A DNA stretch of 5,556 bases from Flavobacteriaceae bacterium (GTDB lineage Bacteria > Bacteroidota > Bacteroidia > Flavobacteriales > Flavobacteriaceae). Both the position numbers and the translations under genes were made by a program. The notes below the pieces were generated by a model. The model ran no database searches. It was given only the letters and a program-made list of their open reading frames with translations, and had not been told where the DNA came from. The stretch spans positions 1 through 5,556 of the forward strand of contig JAHRWC010000238.1 in NCBI GenBank assembly GCA_019090365.1, given 5' to 3'. This document shows, piece by piece, positions 1 to 5,556 of this stretch; position 1 is the stretch's first letter, and each line of letters starts with the position of its first letter.

Positions 1-90
1 CTCCCTATTGGGTTTCTGATATTGGCACTCTTAATGGAATGGTTTCAAAGTAGAAAACATGTAAATTCTTGGCATCAAATTATTAATTGA
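1..90 (+). CDS. C-terminal fragment of a membrane protein, possibly MBOAT-family acyltransferase
   Basis: Frame 1 is open from the left edge to a TGA at 88-90 and gives 29 residues. They form a hydrophobic helix (starting LPIGFLILALLMEWF) followed by a short polar tail (QSRKHVNSWHQIIN). A last transmembrane helix running into an 'EW-x-x-R' motif and a short polar tail resembles the C-terminus of bacterial MBOAT O-acyltransferases (DltB/AlgI type), which transfer acyl groups to envelope polymers. That family call rests on a short tail recalled from the family and is weak. The reading frame is better supported: the other two forward frames hit stops within the same stretch, and the stop lies 24 bases before the next gene. 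The rest of the gene lies outside the window. Confidence 0.5.
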   Translation, partial: LPIGFLILALLMEWFQSRKHVNSWHQIIN

Positions 91-121
91 AATTAGTAGC
101 TAAATAATAAAAATATGTTTG
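87..121 (+). promoter_or_regulatory. Weak candidate Bacteroidota-type promoter (TTG ... TAnnTTTG)
   Basis: TATGTTTG at 114-121 matches the -7 consensus TAnnTTTG of the Bacteroidota primary sigma factor. A TTG at 87-89 could serve as the -33 element, but the 24-base spacer is at or just beyond the usual upper limit. The -7 match overlaps the ATG at 115, so if it is real, transcription would begin near 128 and translation would have to start at the ATG at 148. A chance match is likely in DNA this AT-rich. Confidence 0.2.
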
Positions 122-585
122 AATTAGAGCAACCCGAAGGTGTAACAATGTCTTTTCGTCAGAGGATTTTTGTAAGGTATTTAATGGCTATACTTATCGA
201 TTTGGTGGTATTAAATCTTTTTGTAGAGTTTTGGGATGCTGTAATAATTGATGCTTTTTCCATCTCTATATTAGCAGCATTTATTTTGCAAATTCTTTTA
301 CGCGCTACCATGATGATAGAGCATAAGGTTGCGAATTATTTCAAATCTAAACCCGGTAAAATCAATGTGTTTTGGCGTTGGTTCACGGCTTGGTTAATAT
401 TGTTTGGATCTAAATTCATCATTCTTTTTGTGATCGATTTGATATTTGGAGAACGTGTCGAATTTAGTAATGTTCTTGTATTCATTGTTGTAGTTATTGC
501 TGTCGTTTTATGCGAAGTTGGTATCAATGCATTGTACAATTTAAAATGGATGAAAAAAACTAGAAAACCGCGTCAGGTGAATTAG
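115..585 (+). CDS. Conserved four-helix integral membrane protein of unknown function
   Basis: This 156-residue protein has four predicted membrane helices at about residues 22-40, 42-65, 88-111 and 117-142. A basic, probably cytoplasmic loop (about 68-88, 'EHKVANYFKSK') sits between helices 2 and 3, and the tail is very basic (KWMKKTRKPR). Charged residues lie in or at the edges of the helices (D29, E38, D41, D46, K100, D108, E134), which is unusual for a simple anchor. The pattern 'DLVVLNLFVEFWD...SISILAAFILQ' looks like a recurring uncharacterised bacterial membrane family, but I cannot name it. The start is uncertain. ATG 115 has an A-rich leader (AAATAATAAAA) typical of Bacteroidota. ATG 148 (residue 12) has a GAAGGTG ribosome-site-like sequence 5 bases upstream and would give 145 residues without the acidic MFELEQPEGVT extension. 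Arginine codons are mostly CGN, unlike the pump genes downstream. Confidence 0.8.
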   Translation: MFELEQPEGVTMSFRQRIFVRYLMAILIDLVVLNLFVEFWDAVIIDAFSISILAAFILQILLRATMMIEHKVANYFKSKPGKINVFWRWFTAWLILFGSKFIILFVIDLIFGERVEFSNVLVFIVVVIAVVLCEVGINALYNLKWMKKTRKPRQVN

Positions 586-609
586 TAAAACTACTTGATA
601 GTTGAAAAT

Positions 610-1044
610 ATGATTGTAAAAATAATACTTATTGGAACGCTGATAATTGCCTTTAATTTGCTAATTCAAGGCTTGGGAAGTGTGTACTGGCTTCGAAAAA
701 TTTCAGCCTCAATTAAAAATGACATTACAAATATTAGAATTCTTAAAATTTTATTGTTTTCATTTCTTCTTTTCACATTAATACACACTATTCATTCGCT
801 AGTTTGGGCATTTTGTTATTATATTATCCCTGAAACTGCAATTGAATTTTCTAGCTTTTCTGAAACTGTTTATTTTTCTATGGTAACTTTTACTACCTTG
901 GGTTATGGGGATATTTCATTGAGTTCAGATTGGAGATTATTGTCTGGTTTGGAGGCTATCAATGGTATTATGCTAATTGGATGGTCCACAGCGATGATGT
1001 TTTCTATAATTCAAAATATCTATAAAAAACTAAATGCTAATTAA
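610..1044 (+). CDS. Small K+-channel-like protein (Ion_trans_2 pore domain)
   Basis: This 144-residue membrane protein carries a potassium-channel pore. There is an N-terminal helix (about 2-27), a basic loop, an outer helix (about 45-72), a pore helix with the filter TTLGYGD at residues 95-101 (canonical form TVGYGD), and an inner helix (about 114-137). It has no RCK, cyclic-nucleotide-binding or other C-terminal control domain, so gating cannot be read from the sequence. Family knowledge says such subunits form tetramers in the inner membrane that pass K+ selectively; K+ selectivity here is inferred from the GYGD motif. I chose ATG 610 over the in-frame TTG at 595, which would add only five residues with no better initiation context. 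The stop overlaps the adaptor start by one base (TAATG), which suggests translational coupling with the efflux pump. Confidence 0.85.
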   Translation: MIVKIILIGTLIIAFNLLIQGLGSVYWLRKISASIKNDITNIRILKILLFSFLLFTLIHTIHSLVWAFCYYIIPETAIEFSSFSETVYFSMVTFTTLGYGDISLSSDWRLLSGLEAINGIMLIGWSTAMMFSIIQNIYKKLNAN

Positions 1045-2129
1045 TGAGTACATCAAACAATAAGAAAAAAAGATCTGTAAAGAAGTTGAGTGTTCTGATT
1101 CTAATTTTTACATTTTTACTTTTTATATGGTATATCGCTTCAGATAGAATCACACCTAATACAGATCAAGCGAGAGTTAAAGGCCTAGTGTTATCTATTG
1201 CTCCAATGGTTAATGGCTATGTTACAAAGGTAAATGTTGGCTTACATTCCGAAGTAAAAAAAGGAGATACCCTTTTTATAATTGATAGAAAACCTTATGA
1301 AATTGCTGTTGCGATTGCTGAAACAAATCTTGAAAAAGTTTCACAATCTATTAGTGCAGGAGTATCTTCTATAAAAGCAGCTACAGCAAGATTGAGTAAG
1401 TCTAGAGTTAATTTGGAAAGAGCTACAAAAAATTGGGAACGAACCCAAAGAGTTATTGCTCAAAATGAAGGAGCACTTTCTGAACGAGATAAAGACCGTT
1501 CTGAAGCATCATATTTAAACGCGATAGAAGATGTAGCTTCTTCGAAAGCAAGTGTAGAAAAACAACTTGCAGCATTAGGACCAACAGATGCTAACAACCC
1601 AGACATAAAAGCAGTTATAGCTCAATTAGAGAAAGCACAATGGGACTTGACACATACTGCTATCGTGGCTCCATCTGATGGGATTATTGAAAGTTTTAAT
1701 GTAGAAGTTGGATATTTTGCTAGTGCAGGGAGATCTATAGTTTCCTTGATTTCTAACAATACCATGTGGATTCAGGCCAATCTAAAGGAAAACAATATAT
1801 CTAATATAAAATTAGATAACGAAGTTGATGTGATTTTTGATATTGCTCCTGGAAAAATATTTAAAGGAAAGGTAAAAAGTATTGCCTACGGAGTAAGTAC
1901 AGATAGAACTAATACTGGAGGATTACCAAAAATTACAACCTCTCAAGGATGGCTAAGGGATCCACAACGATTTCCAGTTATAATTGAAATTGAAGATAAA
2001 GAGATCATGCATAACCTTCGACAAGGAAGTCAAGCAGAAATAGTAGTCTATACAGGAAACAATTGGTTGCTTAACTTTTTGGCAAGTACACGCATATATA
2101 TAATATCCAAACTATCTTATGTTAGATAA
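1044..2129 (+). CDS. HlyD/EmrA-type periplasmic adaptor of a tripartite efflux pump
   Basis: This 361-residue protein is a membrane fusion protein linking an inner-membrane permease to a TolC-type channel. In order it has a short basic cytoplasmic start (KKKRSVKK), one anchor helix (about 16-32), the first lipoyl half (about 47-81, 'IAPMVNGYVTKVNVGLHSEVKKGD'-type core with D81), and a long alpha-helical hairpin (about 85-203) with its tip near 137-147. The second lipoyl half follows (about 206-236, 'IVAPSDGIIESF'), then a beta-barrel region from about 240 and a C-terminal domain with the 'GSQAEIVVYTG' strand. The tail ends TRIYIISKLSYVR, like the 'W...SWLSYLR' ends of AaeA/YibH-type adaptors. 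It has one anchor helix and no lipobox, as expected for the EmrA/AaeA branch rather than the lipidated AcrA branch. Its length is normal. The first base overlaps the channel stop, and the last 11 bases overlap the permease gene, the expected partner. Confidence 0.93.
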   Translation: MSTSNNKKKRSVKKLSVLILIFTFLLFIWYIASDRITPNTDQARVKGLVLSIAPMVNGYVTKVNVGLHSEVKKGDTLFIIDRKPYEIAVAIAETNLEKVSQSISAGVSSIKAATARLSKSRVNLERATKNWERTQRVIAQNEGALSERDKDRSEASYLNAIEDVASSKASVEKQLAALGPTDANNPDIKAVIAQLEKAQWDLTHTAIVAPSDGIIESFNVEVGYFASAGRSIVSLISNNTMWIQANLKENNISNIKLDNEVDVIFDIAPGKIFKGKVKSIAYGVSTDRTNTGGLPKITTSQGWLRDPQRFPVIIEIEDKEIMHNLRQGSQAEIVVYTGNNWLLNFLASTRIYIISKLSYVR

Positions 2130-3147
2130 AGTAAAGGGATTTTACTGGAACTTAAAAGAAGATACACCTGTTTTACGTTGTGTGTTTGGAGTTACTTTGG
2201 GTCTTGTTGTCGCAACAACTTTAGGCTATTTAGTTCCTCATATTACTGCAATTTTTGTACTAATGTTTTTAGAGCCTAATAAAAAACCATTAGGTTTAAA
2301 AAAAGAAATTGGGATTGTATTAGGGCTTTCTCTTTTAGGGTATTTTGGTGTAATAGTTGGTAAATATATAATTGACTATCCACTAGTATTACTTCCACTT
2401 TTAGCATTGATTATTTATTGGTCATTTCGATTCATAAAAATACCTGAAACGATAAGATTACTGTTTTTAATACTGGCTGTATTAATACCATTTATAAGTC
2501 TGAAAGCTAATTTATTGGGTAGTGTAGTATTAACAGCACTCCTTCTTAATTTGATTATTGCTTTGGTTGTGATTCGCATTGCATTTTTCATTTTCCCTTT
2601 AACAACGCAGGAAGATAAAATTATAGAAAAGAAGAATCCAATCGCCTATAAAAACATGAATTTAGATAAATTGGCTTTTAATGGTTTACTCGTAATTTTC
2701 CCTATAGTTTTTATATTCTATCTGTTCAATTCCAATATTGCTATTTTAACCTTAGTATTTGCAGTACTGTTAAGTTTCGACCCTTTTATTTATCAATCTA
2801 AAAAAGGACCTGCCCTTATTTTTGCAAATGTTTTTGGAGGTTTAGCAGGGGTTTTAGCCTATAATATTCTAGTAATTGCTCCCAGTTACATGTTGTACAT
2901 ATTCTTAATAATAAGTGTGGCTTTTTATTTTGTGATTAATTTATATTCAGGAAAAAAAACAGCTCCAATTTTTAAAATTAGCTTTAATACTTTTTTTGTG
3001 GTTATGGGTGTAATTGCCACCTCCTCAAATGAAGCTGGCGATACAATCTGGGAACGCGTGCTACAAATAGGCTTAGCTATTCTTTATGTAATAATAGCTT
3101 TTAAAATTGTAAACACATTGAATAACCCGAAAATATTGAATGAATAA
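2119..3147 (+). CDS. DUF2955/FUSC-like inner-membrane permease, partner of the HlyD adaptor
   Basis: This 342-residue, very hydrophobic protein has roughly ten to twelve membrane helices in two sets: about residues 18-160 and 186-332. A charged linker (about 161-185, 'TTQEDKIIEKKNP') separates them. The layout and the 'LRCVFGVTLGLVVATTLGY' start match the DUF2955 branch of the aromatic acid exporter/fusaric acid resistance (FUSC, AaeB-like) superfamily. These proteins export small organic or aromatic compounds with an HlyD adaptor, probably using the proton gradient. E. coli AaeB is about twice this length because it also carries large cytoplasmic domains, which are absent here. The two halves look like copies: hydrophobic helix, acidic-Pro (E52-P53 and D221-P222), a Lys-rich patch, then a Gly-rich helix, about 169 residues apart. 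ATG 2119 overlaps the adaptor by 11 bases, which fits coupled translation. The substrate cannot be told from the sequence. Confidence 0.85.
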   Translation: MLDKVKGFYWNLKEDTPVLRCVFGVTLGLVVATTLGYLVPHITAIFVLMFLEPNKKPLGLKKEIGIVLGLSLLGYFGVIVGKYIIDYPLVLLPLLALIIYWSFRFIKIPETIRLLFLILAVLIPFISLKANLLGSVVLTALLLNLIIALVVIRIAFFIFPLTTQEDKIIEKKNPIAYKNMNLDKLAFNGLLVIFPIVFIFYLFNSNIAILTLVFAVLLSFDPFIYQSKKGPALIFANVFGGLAGVLAYNILVIAPSYMLYIFLIISVAFYFVINLYSGKKTAPIFKISFNTFFVVMGVIATSSNEAGDTIWERVLQIGLAILYVIIAFKIVNTLNNPKILNE

Positions 3148-4507
3148 TAGATATCTAAAATACTGTTTAATAATTACTGTTTTTATAGGGCTTTCATCCT
3201 GTAAAATACAAAAAGACTATGTCGCTCCTCAAATAGAAGAAGTTTCAAATTATAGTAATAATACAACTATTGATACTACAAGCTTTGCTACTATATCTTG
3301 GTGGAAAATTTTTAACGATGCTACATTGGTTTCGTTGATTAAAGAAGGCCTCAATAATAATCTTACACTAAAAAATACGGTTAGTTTAATAAAACAATCA
3401 CAGCTTCAATTAGAAATTGCAGGAACCCAATTATACCCTAGTGTAAACTATGGTCTTACGGGCGCTATTTCTAAAAACAGCATTGAATCTGCAACTACTC
3501 AAAATGTTATTGCAGCTGCAAATGTTTCCTATACCTTAGATTTATGGGGAAGAATTAAAAATCAAAACGAAGCTGCATTTCAAGCATATCTGGCAACAGA
3601 GATGGCCAACAAACAAGTACAAGCTACTTTGGTTACTCAAATAGCAACCATTTATTTTACCTTGAGAGATGTAGATAATAAGATCATTGTTGCTGAAAAC
3701 ATGATCAAATCCTTAACCGAATTTAAAGATGTAATTGAAGCGCGATATGAGGGTGGCTTTATTTCTAAAGTAGATTTAAACCAAGTAACGATTAATCAAA
3801 AAGAAGCAGAAGTTACTTTACAAGCATTGTTACGAGCAAGAGGACAGTTAGAGAATGCCTTGAGTACTGTTTTGGGATCAACGCCTAAATCAATTCCAAG
3901 AGGATTAGCATTAGAAAATCAGGTTTTTCCTTCTGAATTACCAACAGGTGTTCCTGTTGATTTGTTACAACGAAGACCTTCAATATTAATTTCAGAAAGA
4001 AAACTAAAAGCACAATTAGCAATTATTGGCGCTACGGAAGCACTAAAATATCCAAACTTTACATTGTCCTTAGATGTAGGATCTCAAATTACCAATCCTA
4101 GTTTGTTGTTCAGCACATTAACAGGTAATATAGTGGGGCCTATTTTTAATAAGGGACGTATTGATAAATCAATTCAAATTGAAGAAGAAAAATACAATCA
4201 AATTGTTATAGAATATGAACAAGCCTATTTATTAGCTTTTCAAGAAGTAGAAGATGCATTAATAGCAATTGACACTTATTATAAAGAATTCGAAATAAGA
4301 AAAGAACAATTACAACTCTCGCAAGAAGCTTTAAACTTATCTTGGGTGCGTTATAATGAAGGAGTGACTTCCTTCTTAGAATTTATTAATTTGCAAACTT
4401 CATTATTTAGTTCGCAGTTAAAGGCATCAGAGAGTTATAAATTACATCTACAATCTATCGTTAAATTATACTTGGCTTTAGGAGGTGGATGGGAAAATGA
4501 AAACTAA
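3140..4507 (+). CDS. NodT-family TolC-like outer-membrane efflux lipoprotein
   Basis: This 455-residue protein is the outer-membrane channel of the pump. The signal peptide ends in the lipobox LSSC, so C21 should be acylated. The next residues (KIQK) lack the acidic surface-export signal of Bacteroidota lipoproteins, which fits a periplasm-side anchor. NodT/OprM-family landmarks appear in order: 'SWWKIFND' (53-60), 'YTLDLWGRI' (131-139), 'VDLLQRRPSI' (273-282), 'GPIFNKGR' (333-340), 'FQEVEDALIAI' (367-377) and the C-terminal 'YLALGGGW' (444-451). The two OEP repeats that make the trimeric barrel and alpha-helical tunnel are both complete. Length is normal for the family. ATG 3140 overlaps the permease by 8 bases, so the three pump genes are tightly coupled. 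No defect was seen. Confidence 0.95.
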   Translation: MNNRYLKYCLIITVFIGLSSCKIQKDYVAPQIEEVSNYSNNTTIDTTSFATISWWKIFNDATLVSLIKEGLNNNLTLKNTVSLIKQSQLQLEIAGTQLYPSVNYGLTGAISKNSIESATTQNVIAAANVSYTLDLWGRIKNQNEAAFQAYLATEMANKQVQATLVTQIATIYFTLRDVDNKIIVAENMIKSLTEFKDVIEARYEGGFISKVDLNQVTINQKEAEVTLQALLRARGQLENALSTVLGSTPKSIPRGLALENQVFPSELPTGVPVDLLQRRPSILISERKLKAQLAIIGATEALKYPNFTLSLDVGSQITNPSLLFSTLTGNIVGPIFNKGRIDKSIQIEEEKYNQIVIEYEQAYLLAFQEVEDALIAIDTYYKEFEIRKEQLQLSQEALNLSWVRYNEGVTSFLEFINLQTSLFSSQLKASESYKLHLQSIVKLYLALGGGWENEN

Positions 4508-4519
4508 AAATCAATAACA

Positions 4520-5556
4520 ATGAAAAACAACATTAACATCACATCGTTTATTAGACTTGCAGTCATAGTAGGACTAATTTTATGGGCATCATTTATTGTT
4601 AAACCATTTATAGGTGCATTAGCTTGGGCAATCATTCTAGCGGTTGCCATTTATCCCTTCTATCATAAATTAATAAAGATAGCTGGTGAGAAACGAAAAA
4701 AATTGGTTTCTATACTTTTCACCTTAATTACAGTTACCATATTAGCTGTACCATCCTACACCATTTTTAGTTCAGTATTAGAAAGCACAACAAAATCGAT
4801 ACAACAATTAAAAGACGGTACATTAAATATTGCTGCTCCAACAGAAAAAGTAAAAAGTTGGCCAATGGGAGATAAAATTTACGCAGATTGGGATAAAGCC
4901 TCAAAAGATGTTAAAACATACGCCATTAATCATAAAGAATTTATTTTAGAAAAAGGGAAAGGAGTTTTTGGTAGTTTCTTAGGAATTATGGGCACATTAG
5001 TATTATTTATTATCTCTTTAATTATAGCGGTAGTCTTTATGTATAATGCAGATGGAGGTCATAATACTTCAGTAAAATTTGCAAATAAACTAGTTGGAAA
5101 AGGAGGAGAAGACATTGTAATTATGTCTCGTAATACAATAAGAAGTGTTGTAAAAGGAATTTTATTAGTAGCCATTATACAAACCTTATTGAGTTTTATT
5201 GGTTTTAAATTATTTGGTTTGCCAGCAGCTGGACTTTTTGCTATGATCGTAATGTTTTCTGCTATAATTCAAGTGCCTGTTACTTTAGCAGTGATTCCTG
5301 CTATTATATTGGCATTTTCGACAACAGATAATATGACTCATGCCATCATATTTACAGTATATATCTTAATCGTATCACTATTAGATAACTTTTTAAAGCC
5401 AGTATTGTTATCAAAAGGATTACAAACACCAACTATAATAATATTTTTAGGAGCCATTGGTGGTGTAATGCTTCACGGCATTATCGGATTATTTGTGGGT
5501 ACCGTTGTTTTGGCATTGGCACACAGATTCTATACACATTGGGTAAATTCAACAGA
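4520..5556 (+). CDS. AI-2E family transporter (YdiK/TqsA/PerM superfamily), 3' end cut off
   Basis: The frame opens at ATG 4520, 12 bases after the outer-membrane channel gene, behind an A-rich leader (AAAAATCAATAACA). It stays open for 345 codons to the window edge with no stop. Visible helices lie at about 12-45 (two segments), 62-86, 152-175, 208-233, 236-266, 272-290 and 305-336, with a hydrophilic, probably extracytoplasmic stretch at about 87-148. Family signs are 'VVKGILLVAIIQTLLSFIGF' followed by KLFGLP, 'LLDNFLKPVLLSKG' (287-300) and 'IFLGAIGGV...GIIGLFVG' (308-327). Most members are about 340-390 residues, so little is missing. Known members export autoinducer-2 or act as Na+(Li+)/H+ antiporters; the specific role here is open. 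The usual 'GP' after the last IGLF-x motif is 'GT' (327-328). Placement suggests it belongs to the pump operon. Confidence 0.9.
   Translation, partial: MKNNINITSFIRLAVIVGLILWASFIVKPFIGALAWAIILAVAIYPFYHKLIKIAGEKRKKLVSILFTLITVTILAVPSYTIFSSVLESTTKSIQQLKDGTLNIAAPTEKVKSWPMGDKIYADWDKASKDVKTYAINHKEFILEKGKGVFGSFLGIMGTLVLFIISLIIAVVFMYNADGGHNTSVKFANKLVGKGGEDIVIMSRNTIRSVVKGILLVAIIQTLLSFIGFKLFGLPAAGLFAMIVMFSAIIQVPVTLAVIPAIILAFSTTDNMTHAIIFTVYILIVSLLDNFLKPVLLSKGLQTPTIIIFLGAIGGVMLHGIIGLFVGTVVLALAHRFYTHWVNST

Larger units (their letters stand above)
610..5556 (+). other. Probable operon: K+ channel - HlyD adaptor - DUF2955 permease - NodT channel - AI-2E transporter
   Basis: Five same-strand genes follow each other with junctions of -1, -11, -8 and +12 bases. 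No hairpin followed by a T run was seen at any junction, and there is no room for a separate promoter between them. This supports one transcript with coupled translation of channel, adaptor, permease and outer-membrane protein. The transcript may also include the four-helix gene upstream (24-base gap) and may continue past the right edge. The operon is inferred from spacing only. Confidence 0.75.

Noticed and set aside
1..114. Possible terminator or attenuator hairpin between the upstream tail and the four-helix gene
   Set aside because: Only short AT-only complementary stretches (around AATTATTAATTGAAATT) are present, with no GC stem and no T run after it.
336..539. 67-codon open frame on the - strand
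   Set aside because: It lies wholly inside the four-helix membrane protein gene, is low-complexity Thr/Asn-rich, and has no recognisable domain or leader; it is a shadow of the + strand gene.
595..609. TTG start adding five residues to the channel protein
   Set aside because: The ATG at 610 starts directly before the first helix and the extension (MIVEN) adds nothing recognisable; TTG starts are uncommon in Bacteroidota.
1044..4507. RND or ABC efflux system
   Set aside because: There is no large RND pump and no Walker A/B ATPase; the permease is a 342-residue FUSC/DUF2955-type protein and the adaptor is of the single-helix EmrA/AaeA type.
4481..4517. Strong GGAGG followed by ATG at 4497 and a six-residue open frame, resembling a leader peptide for the AI-2E gene
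   Set aside because: The GGAGG comes from the conserved GGGW codons at the end of the NodT-family protein, and the tiny frame (MKTKNQ) has no attenuator-like features.

Overview
The window is AT-rich DNA read entirely from the + strand. It holds one gene tail, five complete genes and one gene cut by the right edge, with almost no space between them. Several things point to a Bacteroidota genome, most likely a flavobacterium: A-rich stretches instead of clear Shine-Dalgarno sites before the ATGs, strong use of AGA, TTA and ATA codons, one TAnnTTTG-like hexamer, and the sequence style of the proteins. The genus cannot be named from what is visible.

Layout. Positions 1-90 are the last 29 codons of an upstream membrane protein, possibly an MBOAT acyltransferase. 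Positions 115-585 encode a conserved four-helix membrane protein of unknown function. Positions 610-1044 encode a small K+-channel-like protein with a TLGYGD selectivity filter. Next comes a complete tripartite efflux system: a HlyD/EmrA-type periplasmic adaptor (1044-2129), a DUF2955/FUSC-like inner-membrane permease (2119-3147) and a NodT-type TolC-family outer-membrane lipoprotein (3140-4507). An AI-2E family transporter (4520 to the right edge) follows 12 bases later and lacks its C-terminus.

How the genes work together. From the channel gene onward the junctions are a 1-base overlap (TAATG), an 11-base overlap, an 8-base overlap and a 12-base gap. This is the pattern of one translationally coupled operon. 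The adaptor, permease and outer-membrane channel should form an envelope-spanning export pump related to AaeAB/EmrA-type systems, driven by ion gradients because no ATPase is encoded. The channel and the AI-2E protein flank the pump and could adjust ion balance or membrane potential, or act on related substrates; that link is inferred. The four-helix protein at the front uses arginine codons differently from the pump genes and may be only a neighbour.

No RNA gene, CRISPR array, insertion sequence or convincing terminator was seen. There is no gene-free stretch longer than about 25 bases. The most interesting points are the channel-pump-AI-2E gene arrangement, the internal duplication in the short permease, and the uncertain start and possible promoter at the front of the four-helix gene.
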